From NCBI GenBank assembly GCA_017621815.1, contig JAGASK010000052.1:268737-332736 (forward strand): a DNA stretch of 64,000 bases, in the 5' to 3' direction. The position numbers and the translations under genes are program-made. Positions 42,317-50,940 of the stretch are shown one piece after another (positions within the stretch are counted from its first letter, which is position 1; each line of letters begins with the position of its first letter). A model generated the notes under the pieces. It had not been told where the DNA came from. It did not search any database and saw nothing but the letters and a program-made list of their open reading frames with translations. Source of the stretch: Lachnospiraceae bacterium (GTDB taxonomy: Bacteria; Bacillota; Clostridia; Lachnospirales; Lachnospiraceae).

Positions 42317-43054
42317 CTAGCCTTTGGCATTGTAACTGCTGCTGCCGTCAAATATGTCAAATATATCACTGCCATATTTATTATAAGTATAATTGCCGGA
42401 ATACAAACTGCTGTTTAAAACAGAGAGGTTCATTTCCGCATTATTGATAATGTTTTCAGCTCTTTCTTTCACTCTCCCGGCAAATGAATTTTCTTTTCCG
42501 AAAATTTTTTCCAGCTTTTGAATATCTGCCGCATTTAAAAGTTCCTTATTCACCGTCAGAGTACCATCGCCTGCCCGGGTAATTCCTGCTTCTGCCAATG
42601 AATCCTTAAAGCTTTGAAAATAGTCTTTAAGCTGCTGTAAATAAGTTTCATTAGCGCTGCCGCCTTCTTTTGCAAGCATCTTAACCAATGAATTGTAATC
42701 CTCGGCGTATCCGTTTATTTCTTCTTCTATTTCCTTTTTATATTTTGCGGCATCCTCCTGCATCAGCTCTTCCCAGTTTCTGTCGAATGCTGTTAACAGC
42801 TTCCCTGTACGCTCCTTAATGCTTTCCGCCGCCTTTTTCATGGCGGTATAATTTTCTTTTGATTCTTTATATGCTTCCTGCTGTCTGCCGGTTTTTTTGC
42901 TGTCCGCCTGTTTTTTAACAGCACTGGAATTATTGCTTCCCGAACTGCTGTTAAGCGCTGTTCCCACAGCCGCATTCCGGGAGCGCGCTCCGCTTCTTGC
43001 CTGACTGAGCAGTCTGTTCTGCATAATAAGAGGACTGATACTGTTGTGGTTCAT
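42317..43054 (-). CDS. FliD-like helical protein of unknown function
   Basis: A 245-residue hydrophilic protein. Residues 20-60 are Ser/Asn/Lys-rich low complexity; the rest is helical. The stretch 'YAEDYNSLVKMLAKEGG', then LAEAGITRAGDGTLTVNKELL and LEKIFG closely resembles the C-terminal domain of flagellar cap protein FliD. The filament-capping N-terminal domains of FliD are absent. No flagellar genes are in the window. It stands alone, followed downstream by the isomerase gene. Function unknown; surface or cell-envelope association is possible. Confidence 0.55.
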   Translation of the reverse strand: MNHNSISPLIMQNRLLSQARSGARSRNAAVGTALNSSSGSNNSSAVKKQADSKKTGRQQEAYKESKENYTAMKKAAESIKERTGKLLTAFDRNWEELMQEDAAKYKKEIEEEINGYAEDYNSLVKMLAKEGGSANETYLQQLKDYFQSFKDSLAEAGITRAGDGTLTVNKELLNAADIQKLEKIFGKENSFAGRVKERAENIINNAEMNLSVLNSSLYSGNYTYNKYGSDIFDIFDGSSSYNAKG

Positions 43055-43078
43055 ATCTGTTATCTCCTTCCTGTAATA

Positions 43079-44569
43079 TTATAGTAATTCCTGCTTTCCC
43101 TGCAGCATAACAGTCAATAGAAATTCCTTTTCAGATGCCGACCACTCCACTTTTCCATAATGTCCGGCGGCACAGCCTTTCATATTTTTCAGGCCAAGAC
43201 CATGTCCTGCTTCTTCTTTATTCGTATATAAATTTTTGCCTGTTTTATCTGTGTTAAGGCTCCCCGTAAAAGAATTCCTGATTTCAATAAAAAACATATT
43301 TTCCCGAATATAAGAATCCAGATGAATATACGGCTCCTTTTCTTTTTCTGCCGCTTCTATGGCATTATCAAGACCGTTATTCAAAATGATGCTAATGTCA
43401 AAAGCGCTGATACCCAGCCTTTCCGGATAAACAAAATCACACGCAAAGGGAATATTCTTTTCTTCTGAAACACGCGCTTTCCGGCTGATAACCACATCCG
43501 TTACGGGATTTCCCGTATTACATTTCATTTCCAGTTTTTCAATAGCATCACATAAACCGTCCAGATAATGGCATATCTCATTCTGATATGCATCGGCATT
43601 TTCATTTTGATTTCCGCTGCGCAGCAGAATTTCCAAATCTGCCACATAGTTTTTCATATCATGGCGCATACCCCGGATTCCGTCATACAGATGTTCCACA
43701 TCCTTCATGTGCTCTTCCATATCGTTAATTCTGTTCTGATAAATCTCCACCAGAACTTCTTTTTCATTACTCTCCCTCAGCTGCTTTAAAATAACAGCAC
43801 TCAATATAACTGAAATGAGACATAAACCGGAAATAACCGGAATAAGTATCCCGGTTTCCGGAAAGTTATCCACCAAAAATTCTGTCTGGACATCGCTAAC
43901 CACATACAGGATGCTTCTCAGCATAACGCAGAAACACAAACCCATTATGCTGGGCACTGCAAGAAACAGCTGCTGTATAGGTGTAACTTCCCTGCTGACA
44001 TAGGATAAATTCTTTTTCAAATATCTGATGGAAATAAACAGAAGCGTGAGAAATACTATCTGGAAGGACAGATTCCACACTGCCTGTATCACTTCTAAAA
44101 TTATATAAAAATTTTGAAGCACCCATTCATTTCCCGCTATAATCAAAGAGTTTAATATCTCTGTTAATCCTCTTAAAATAAAAGAAAACAGCGAATGGAG
44201 CGTGAACATAACCAGTTCATTTACAGTATAATAAGTAAATACCAGATATAAAAGGCTGCTCCGCCTTCCCCCATAAAAGCACATGCAAAATATAATTGTA
44301 ATCATCATGCTCAAACAAAGCGGCATAATACTTAACCTGCTGGTAGCCGGGGCATCCATTCCCTCGTAAAACAAAGTCCGGAACACCTTACAATAGCTGA
44401 GCGCCGCATAAAAAACCGTGTACTGAAAAACAAGGCCAGAGGACAATAACCGGCGATATTTTACAAATCTGTTTTTTACAGGTACAAGCTCTCTCAGCAG
44501 ATAAACCAAAAGGCTGCCCTTCAATGCATGATGTGCCAAATCAAAAACCGCATAAAACAAATCCAGCAA
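43079..44569 (-). CDS. GHKL-type sensor histidine kinase (AgrC-like)
   Basis: A 496-residue kinase with about six membrane helices in residues 1-260, a coiled coil, a phospho-acceptor His in GIRGMRHDMKNYV near residue 305, and a GHKL ATPase domain with N box NNGLDNAIEAA near 400 and G box HGLGLKNMKGCA near 465. It begins at a TTG codon with GAGG eight bases ahead, eleven bases after its response regulator. The AgrC-like form suggests sensing of a peptide or membrane signal. Confidence 0.88.
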   Translation of the reverse strand: MLDLFYAVFDLAHHALKGSLLVYLLRELVPVKNRFVKYRRLLSSGLVFQYTVFYAALSYCKVFRTLFYEGMDAPATSRLSIMPLCLSMMITIIFCMCFYGGRRSSLLYLVFTYYTVNELVMFTLHSLFSFILRGLTEILNSLIIAGNEWVLQNFYIILEVIQAVWNLSFQIVFLTLLFISIRYLKKNLSYVSREVTPIQQLFLAVPSIMGLCFCVMLRSILYVVSDVQTEFLVDNFPETGILIPVISGLCLISVILSAVILKQLRESNEKEVLVEIYQNRINDMEEHMKDVEHLYDGIRGMRHDMKNYVADLEILLRSGNQNENADAYQNEICHYLDGLCDAIEKLEMKCNTGNPVTDVVISRKARVSEEKNIPFACDFVYPERLGISAFDISIILNNGLDNAIEAAEKEKEPYIHLDSYIRENMFFIEIRNSFTGSLNTDKTGKNLYTNKEEAGHGLGLKNMKGCAAGHYGKVEWSASEKEFLLTVMLQGKQELL

Positions 44570-44579
44570 TTCTATAACC

Positions 44580-45284
44580 TCATTTTCTCCTTAAGTATTC
44601 CATGTAAGCAGTTACAAAGTCACTGTATTTCTGCTTTGCCATAAGAATAATTTCCCCGTTTTTCAACTGTATGTTCCCGGTATCATAACTTTTTACTTCA
44701 CTTAAATTCACAAGATATCCTCTGTGGCATCTGAAAAACCGCTTTCCGAGAAGAACTTCCAGTTCACTCATTTTGGCATAATATGTTATCTGTTCTTCTT
44801 TTAAATGGAGTACAATTTTTCTTGCATCATTTTCCGCGTACAAAATGCTGTCCTTAGGAACATTACGGTAAACTCCCTTTACCCTTATCACAAGAGGTTC
44901 ACTTTGTTTTAATGTTCTGCATTCCAGCAAAGCCTTATCCAGCACCTGGAAGAATTTTCCTTCATCAACAGGCTTCAAAAGATATTGAAATGCCTGTACA
45001 TCAAAAGCATCAAAAATATATTCCTTCAAGGCGGTTACAAACACAATGACAGCCTCAGTCTCCTGCCGCAGCTGCCTTGCCATATCTATTCCATTAATAT
45101 CCTTTAAATCAATATCCAGAAAAAATATATCAAAATGAGTTCCTTCTTTTAACAGCTGTCTGCCTGATGAAAATACCGATATCTTATAATTGCCGCTGTC
45201 TTCAAGTCTTCTTTCGATTAACTGTTTCAGATACTCTCCCATGACTTCATCATCATCACAAACTGCAATCTGAAGCATTTTCAA
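44580..45284 (-). CDS. LytTR-family response regulator
   Basis: A 234-residue response regulator. The N-terminal receiver has the acidic pocket (VCDDDEVMG), phospho-acceptor Asp in FDIFFLDIDLKDI near residue 57 and Lys in LLKPVDEG near 107. The C-terminal LytTR domain follows (RFFRCHRGYLVNLSEV near 182). It is the first gene of the two-component operon. TTTTTGTAA direct repeats 12 bases apart lie upstream in the divergent interval, the type of site LytTR proteins bind. Confidence 0.9.
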   Translation of the reverse strand: MKMLQIAVCDDDEVMGEYLKQLIERRLEDSGNYKISVFSSGRQLLKEGTHFDIFFLDIDLKDINGIDMARQLRQETEAVIVFVTALKEYIFDAFDVQAFQYLLKPVDEGKFFQVLDKALLECRTLKQSEPLVIRVKGVYRNVPKDSILYAENDARKIVLHLKEEQITYYAKMSELEVLLGKRFFRCHRGYLVNLSEVKSYDTGNIQLKNGEIILMAKQKYSDFVTAYMEYLRRK

Positions 45285-45358
45285 GCCTCCCTTCAGACCT
45301 AACTGACACCTTTCATAAGCTCCGCAATACCGGAACTTTATACTTATATATCGGCAGT

Positions 45359-45407
45359 TTTTTGTAATTGAATATTTTTTTTGTAATGAATCAGTTGATT
45401 TTTGTAA
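45359..45407. promoter_or_regulatory. Direct repeats of LytTR-binding type
   Basis: TTTTTGTAA occurs at 45359-45367, 45378-45386 and 45399-45407, with periods of 19 and 21. The second and third copies have the 12-base spacer of AgrA-like LytTR sites. A second pair of repeats, TACTTATATATCG (45341-45353) and TACTTATATGTCG (45412-45424), brackets them. The site lies between the response regulator gene and the DUF2935 gene. Confidence 0.6.
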
Positions 45408-45495
45408 CCAATACTTATATGTCGAAAAATGGAACCTGACGGATTTTTAAAACATATAATATATGAAATCAACTTAATTTCAAAGGAATCATTTA

Positions 45496-46386
45496 ATGAA
45501 TAATTATATTTCTTTATCCCTTGAGCTCCATCTTTTCTTTGCACGAATCATGAAAGAACATGCCCTGTTTCTGGAGGCAGGTTTTTTAATGCCTGATGAA
45601 GGATACCGGCAAAAATCAGAGCAGCTTAAACAGCAGTTTGAAGCCCTTCTTGATGACGTTGTATGCATCAGCAGCGGTATGGTGGGAAATGCCGTTCTTA
45701 AATCAGGAGAAATTGTAACCGACTTTACTCTTGAGGCAGAGCGGAAAACAAGAAAACTGACCGATATTTCCATCAATACGGATATTACCCGCCGTTCCCA
45801 AAACCTGCAGTGCAGAAGCGACTGCGATTTTTCTCCCGAGATGAAACATCAGGTAAAAGCCATTAATCAAAGGAGCATCCGTCTTCTTCGTGAAATTATT
45901 GCATTTAAAGAAAGAATATTGAGCGAAGTTTTAAGCTGCCGCCTTTTTACCGGCAATTATCCGCTTCTTATTGACCATATTTTAAGAGAGGCAAAATTGT
46001 ATTTGTCTTATGTGGAAGAACTTGAAAAACACGGCACTATCCGCCCGGAAAATGCCAGAAATTCAGAACTTTTCTGGAACAGGATTATGATGGAGCACGC
46101 CCTCTTTATCCGCGGCCTGTTAGACCCCACAGAGGAAGAATTGATTGATACGGCAGATGAATTTGCAGATGCCTATCAAAATCTTTTGAAAAAAGCATTG
46201 GATGCACAGGATAAGACCATCTTAACCTGCGAAGCGCTTGAGACAACAACAAAATATCAAAGCTTTAAAACAGCCGGCGTTACGGGTATTAATGACTGCA
46301 GGATTAAATCGCTCATACTCCCTCTTCTGGCAGACCATGTGCTCCGTGAAGCAAACCATTACCTGCGCATTTTGAAAAATGAATAA
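45496..46386 (+). CDS. DUF2935 protein, tandem helical-bundle, possibly metal-binding
   Basis: A 296-residue helical protein made of two similar halves. Each half starts with an EHALF motif (Glu21-His22 and Glu200-His201) and ends with a DHxLREA motif (Asp160-His161-Glu165 and Asp280-His281-Glu285). That set of Glu and His on helices recalls ferritin-like or hemerythrin-like metal-binding bundles. The family (DUF2935) has no confirmed function. It starts with AAAGGA eight bases before the ATG and is followed 12 bases later by the multicopper oxidase, so the two are co-expressed. Confidence 0.8.
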   Translation: MNNYISLSLELHLFFARIMKEHALFLEAGFLMPDEGYRQKSEQLKQQFEALLDDVVCISSGMVGNAVLKSGEIVTDFTLEAERKTRKLTDISINTDITRRSQNLQCRSDCDFSPEMKHQVKAINQRSIRLLREIIAFKERILSEVLSCRLFTGNYPLLIDHILREAKLYLSYVEELEKHGTIRPENARNSELFWNRIMMEHALFIRGLLDPTEEELIDTADEFADAYQNLLKKALDAQDKTILTCEALETTTKYQSFKTAGVTGINDCRIKSLILPLLADHVLREANHYLRILKNE

Positions 46387-46398
46387 GGAGACTGACCT

Positions 46399-49300
46399 AT
46401 GGAACTATGCTGCTATCCACAGAAAAAAACTATCCGTACTTTTGAAATCGAAGCCATATCCATTCCCATTGTATATAACAAATATGGTGATTATGACCCC
46501 AACGGGCTCCTTTATGTCCTGAAGAAGGATGCAAAAAGAGTCAGAGAAAAGGCTCTTGAAAATTTTCATAAAGAAATTCCCCAACCCTACGAAGGCGTAA
46601 AGCCATTAGTTTTACGAGCCAATTTGGGGGATGAAATTGAAATCCGCTTTTCACATTCTCTGAACAGAAATTTGTCCATTCATGTTCAGGGGCTTGAATA
46701 CAATGTGAGGAACTCTGATGGCGCCAGTGTGGGCTACAATCCCGATACCACTACCAGAAATTCCATTATTTACCGCTGGTTTGCAAGCCATGAAGGCGTC
46801 TTTATTTTTCATGATATGGCAGATGCCACCAGCAGTGAACAGGGAACTAATATACACGGTCTGTTCGGAGCCATTATAATAGAAGCTCCCGAATCCTACT
46901 GGCTTGACCCTGAAACGGGAGAAGAGCTGGAAAGCGGTCTGTTTGCGGATATTTATCATCCTGTCAATAAGGCCTTCCGTGAATATGCCGTATTTTTTCA
47001 CGACGAGCTGGAAATTTTAAATAAGGACGGTGAAACGCCCATTGACCCTCACACCCTTCTTCCTTCTTCCACTACAGGTATCAGCTACCGCTCAGAACCT
47101 ATGCGCAACAGAGACCCCGGATTAGGACATGAGATTACAGGAGAAGATATTTCCATGAGCTCCTGGGTGTATGGTGACCCTGCACCTCCTATCCTGCGCG
47201 CCTATGTGGGCGATCCCTCCAAAATACGGTTAATTCACGGCGGGATTAAAGAGACCCATGTTTTTCATCTCCACAATCATCAATGGACATTAGAGGAAAA
47301 TAATCCTGATTCTAAAATAATAGACTCTATTTCCATCAGCCCTCAGGAGTGCTATACCCTGAACATTCTTCACGGCGCAGGCAGCTTAAACGGCATGATA
47401 GGAGATGCTATTTTTCACTGTCATCTCTACCCCCATTTTCATGAAGGAATGTGGACTTTATGGCGTATTTTCGACAAATTGGAGGACGGTACGGGAAAAC
47501 TCCCCGACGGCACTCCCATAGCGCCCCTGATTCCCCTTAAAGACCGCAGGCAGCCGCCCATAAAGGATAATACACATCCGGGTTATCCCAATTTTATAAA
47601 CGGAACCTTCGGAGAACGGCCAAATCAGCCGCCACTTGGTATTTTGAATCCTGATGGCAGCAATAAAATTTTCCCAACCCCGCTTGAACGGGCTAATTTC
47701 GTACAAAATTTTGCGCCGGGGGCACTTTATACCGACACCTGCCCCTGCTGCAGGGATGAAAATATTAAAGTCTTTGAGCTTGCCCTGGTGCAGGCCAGAA
47801 TAACTTATAATAAATACGGATGGCATGACCCCCAGGGACGGTTTTTTGTTATGAAAGAGGAACTGGAACGTTACGGCGGTCTTGACTGTTACCTGTCATT
47901 AGTAGAATGCGGCAAAATCAATATAGAGCCGCTGGTAATACGTGCAAATGCCGGTGACTGTATTGAAATACGCCTGACAAATCTCCTTCCCGAATTTCTG
48001 GAAGAAAGTCCTTTCCAAATGAAAACCCTTACCGACATTGTAGGATTTCACATTCATCTGGTAAAATTCGATACTATTGTGTCCGACGGCGCTGCCAACG
48101 GCTGGAACAATATTGCGGGTGCAAGACAGTATGAGACCTTAATTGAAAGATTCTTTGCTGACAAAGAACTGCAGACTGTCTTTTTTCACGACCACTTGTT
48201 TGCCAACAGCCATCAGCAGCACGGTGTCTTTGGAGCCCTTATTGTAGAAGAAGCAGGCGCCACTTTTCATAATCCCAGAACCGGAAAGCCTTTAGCCTTC
48301 GGAACACAGGCAGTAATCAAAAGAAGGGACGGTACCTCTTTCCGTGAATTTGCTCTGTTTGTGCATGATTTCTCCCTTCTTTTTGACAAAGACGGTAAAC
48401 CCTTAAATCCTCCTGAGGTTCCCGGCTCTCATGACGACCCCGGTGTTATGGGAATCAATTACCGCTCAGAGCCTATGCGTGAGCGTCTTAAATGCGGCAG
48501 TGACCCTGCTTATCTTTTCAGCTCCCTTGTTCACGGTGACCCTGCAACCCCCATTCTGGAAACCTATCCCGGAGATGAAATATTCATCCGCCTTTTAGAC
48601 GGCGCCCACGAAGAGCAGCATGCCTTTAATCTTACAGGTCTTTCCTGGCATAAGGAAGCAGGAGATACATTTTCTCCTCTTACGGCTTCCCAATCCATCG
48701 GCATCTCGGAAGTTTTCAACATCAGAATAGATGAGAACTACGGCCCGGGGGATTATCTCTATTACTTTGGAGGTATCGATGATGCCTGGCTTGGACTTTG
48801 GGGCATACTGCGGGCACATCACAGGCGTGTAAAACGCCTTCTTCCCCTTTGCGGCAGAGAAAACAAAATACAGCCGCTGCCACCCTGTCCGGGAAGAAAT
48901 GATACTGTGCGAAAATTTGAAATTGCTGCCATAAAAACAGATATACAATATAATAAATACGGAGACCATGACCCTGACGGTCTTTTGTTTGTTCCTGCCG
49001 AAGATGCCGAAATGGTTCTTTGCGGCAAAAAGGAGCCAAAGCCTTTAATCCTCCGTGCAAATGCCGGAGACTGGATTGAAGTTACCCTTCACAATATGCT
49101 GGGGCCGGAATGCTCCATTCCCTATTTTGATTATCCCAGCGTTCCTTTAGATAAAGAGCATACACCTTCCACCCGTGTTTCCCTGAATCCTCAGTTTTTA
49201 AAATACGATGCCGTCTGCGATTCCGGCATCAATGTAGGCTATAATAACAGAGAACAGACCATAGGCTGCGGAGAAAGCAAAAAATACTTGTGGCACGCTG

Positions 49301-50052
49301 ATAAAGAATATGGCGTCTGCCTGCTGCAATCCTTCGGCGACATGCGCAATCACAGGTATCATGGATTGTTCGGCATGATAATCATAGAGCCGCCTGCCGC
49401 AAGCTGGTATGGCTTCGGCGGATTCTGTAAGGGAGATTATAAAGAACAGGCGGTGATTACCGCTCCCGCTCAGGAAAGCTTCCGCGAATTCGTGGTTTTT
49501 ATTCAAAACGGCATACGCCTGTTAGATAAAGACGGCGAACTGATACAAACCGGCTCCGGAGAAGAAGGCGAAGAAGTCGACCATGAAGATACCGGGGAAA
49601 AGGGCTATAATTACCGCTCCGAGCCGTTCAGAAACCGACTGAAAAAGGATAAAAGAACAGAAAAAGTCTTTTCCAGCAGGGTGCATGGTGACCCTTCCAC
49701 GCCTGTTTTTCTGGCATATCCGGGAGAGCGCATTATTTTCCGCGTAGGAATGCCTGCCGACAAGCCAAGGAACTCCGGATTTACAATCCATGATTCTATA
49801 TGGAAGGAACAACCGAAAGGCAGCCGTTCCAGATTCACTCCCCTGCAGGGTGCCATCAGCATCGGGAACAGTTTTGACATCGAACCTGAAAACGGCGCCG
49901 CCTGTCCCGGAGACTATCTGTACCGCTCCGGCAGCTTTAAATGGGATGTGGAATCCGGTATGTGGGGAATTTTCAGAGTTCTGAAACAAAGCCTGAGATA
50001 CCGTTGTCAAAATGCATGCCAAAAAGCATTCAGACATTTTTGTAAAAAGTAA
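46399..50052 (+). CDS. Six-cupredoxin-domain multicopper oxidase with split active site
   Basis: A 1217-residue multicopper oxidase built of three repeats of two cupredoxin domains (about 14-360, 454-810, 835-1200), each opening with a YNKYG..DP.G motif and carrying NYRSEP or SYRSEP. Repeat 1 has the type 1 site and half of the trinuclear site: His287, 290, 292, then His340-Cys341-His342, His346, Met351. Repeat 2 has the other half, HIH (551-553) and HDH (597-599). The remaining copies of these motifs are degenerate (HVQ, HDM, no His in repeat 3). No signal peptide is present. Size and six-domain form recall Bacillus MnxG, a manganese oxidase. AAGGAG precedes the ATG. Confidence 0.85.
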   Translation: MELCCYPQKKTIRTFEIEAISIPIVYNKYGDYDPNGLLYVLKKDAKRVREKALENFHKEIPQPYEGVKPLVLRANLGDEIEIRFSHSLNRNLSIHVQGLEYNVRNSDGASVGYNPDTTTRNSIIYRWFASHEGVFIFHDMADATSSEQGTNIHGLFGAIIIEAPESYWLDPETGEELESGLFADIYHPVNKAFREYAVFFHDELEILNKDGETPIDPHTLLPSSTTGISYRSEPMRNRDPGLGHEITGEDISMSSWVYGDPAPPILRAYVGDPSKIRLIHGGIKETHVFHLHNHQWTLEENNPDSKIIDSISISPQECYTLNILHGAGSLNGMIGDAIFHCHLYPHFHEGMWTLWRIFDKLEDGTGKLPDGTPIAPLIPLKDRRQPPIKDNTHPGYPNFINGTFGERPNQPPLGILNPDGSNKIFPTPLERANFVQNFAPGALYTDTCPCCRDENIKVFELALVQARITYNKYGWHDPQGRFFVMKEELERYGGLDCYLSLVECGKINIEPLVIRANAGDCIEIRLTNLLPEFLEESPFQMKTLTDIVGFHIHLVKFDTIVSDGAANGWNNIAGARQYETLIERFFADKELQTVFFHDHLFANSHQQHGVFGALIVEEAGATFHNPRTGKPLAFGTQAVIKRRDGTSFREFALFVHDFSLLFDKDGKPLNPPEVPGSHDDPGVMGINYRSEPMRERLKCGSDPAYLFSSLVHGDPATPILETYPGDEIFIRLLDGAHEEQHAFNLTGLSWHKEAGDTFSPLTASQSIGISEVFNIRIDENYGPGDYLYYFGGIDDAWLGLWGILRAHHRRVKRLLPLCGRENKIQPLPPCPGRNDTVRKFEIAAIKTDIQYNKYGDHDPDGLLFVPAEDAEMVLCGKKEPKPLILRANAGDWIEVTLHNMLGPECSIPYFDYPSVPLDKEHTPSTRVSLNPQFLKYDAVCDSGINVGYNNREQTIGCGESKKYLWHADKEYGVCLLQSFGDMRNHRYHGLFGMIIIEPPAASWYGFGGFCKGDYKEQAVITAPAQESFREFVVFIQNGIRLLDKDGELIQTGSGEEGEEVDHEDTGEKGYNYRSEPFRNRLKKDKRTEKVFSSRVHGDPSTPVFLAYPGERIIFRVGMPADKPRNSGFTIHDSIWKEQPKGSRSRFTPLQGAISIGNSFDIEPENGAACPGDYLYRSGSFKWDVESGMWGIFRVLKQSLRYRCQNACQKAFRHFCKK

Positions 50053-50063
50053 GGATTCTATGA

Positions 50064-50099
50064 AAAAATGAGGGAGCTTTTGAAAGTTCCCTCATTTTT
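50064..50099. terminator. Bidirectional terminator between the oxidase and ECF transporter
   Basis: AAAAATGAGGGA (50064-50075) pairs with TCCCTCATTTTT (50088-50099), with T-rich ends on both strands. It serves the oxidase on the plus strand and ecfT on the minus strand. Confidence 0.85.
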
Positions 50100-50112
50100 C
50101 ACTCAATTTCTT

Positions 50113-50940
50113 TTATACAAACGGATTATAATATCTGCCGCCGTTAAGCACCATGAACCATGCTGATACTGCCAGCATGACTATTGCGATTAACAAAGCA
50201 ATGTAATCACCCTTCTTAAAAGGCCTTTCCACAATCCAGGTTCTCTTCTTATTCTTTCCGAAGCCCCTCAGCTCCATGGCATTGGAAATCACTTCAATTC
50301 GCTGAAGGCTGGACAGTACCAGCGGAAAAAGAATTGCTGCGGAATTCTTCAGTCTGGCAGTCATCTTATCCTTTTTGCTTAAATCAATTCCCCTTGCCTG
50401 CTGCGCCTGGGAAATGTCATGAAAGTCACGCTGGACATCGGGGATGTAGCGGAGTGCAATGGCTACCGAATAACCCACTTTATAACTGACACCGATTTTA
50501 TTTAAGCTGGCGGCAAACTCACTTGGATTTGTTGCCAGAATAAATAAAAGGGCTGCCGGTATTACCGCAAGATATTTCATCATGAAATTAAACAGATAAA
50601 AAAATTCTTCAACTACGATGGAATACCGCCAAAATAAATGTACAAGCTCATGTCTTGTTCCGTAAATTTCAACTCCCTGCTCCGGAGAAAAGACAAACAG
50701 GGCAATTAAATTAATTACAATCAACCAGATCATAAATAACACGGCAAACCGGATGTCCTTCCACTTAAGCCCCGATATTACAAAGAAAACAACTCCCATC
50801 AGGAACATGGCAATCAGAATTCTGGTATCATAAGTAATCATGGCGGCAATGCTCCAAATCAAAAAGAAAATGAATTTGGTACTTCCTGTCAGCCGGTGTA
50901 TGGGTGAATCTTTTTTTATATAGGAAAGTGTTGCGCTCAT
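50113..50940 (-). CDS. ecfT: ECF transporter transmembrane protein EcfT
   Basis: A 275-residue membrane scaffold of an energy-coupling-factor transporter (CbiQ/EcfT family). It has about five helices and the two cytoplasmic Ala-Arg-Gly type motifs: QAQQARGID near residue 180 and ELRGFGKNKKR near 230. These coupling helices contact the ATPase. The last gene of the S component-ATPase-EcfT operon; its start overlaps the ATPase stop by four bases. Confidence 0.9.
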   Translation of the reverse strand: MSATLSYIKKDSPIHRLTGSTKFIFFLIWSIAAMITYDTRILIAMFLMGVVFFVISGLKWKDIRFAVLFMIWLIVINLIALFVFSPEQGVEIYGTRHELVHLFWRYSIVVEEFFYLFNFMMKYLAVIPAALLFILATNPSEFAASLNKIGVSYKVGYSVAIALRYIPDVQRDFHDISQAQQARGIDLSKKDKMTARLKNSAAILFPLVLSSLQRIEVISNAMELRGFGKNKKRTWIVERPFKKGDYIALLIAIVMLAVSAWFMVLNGGRYYNPFV

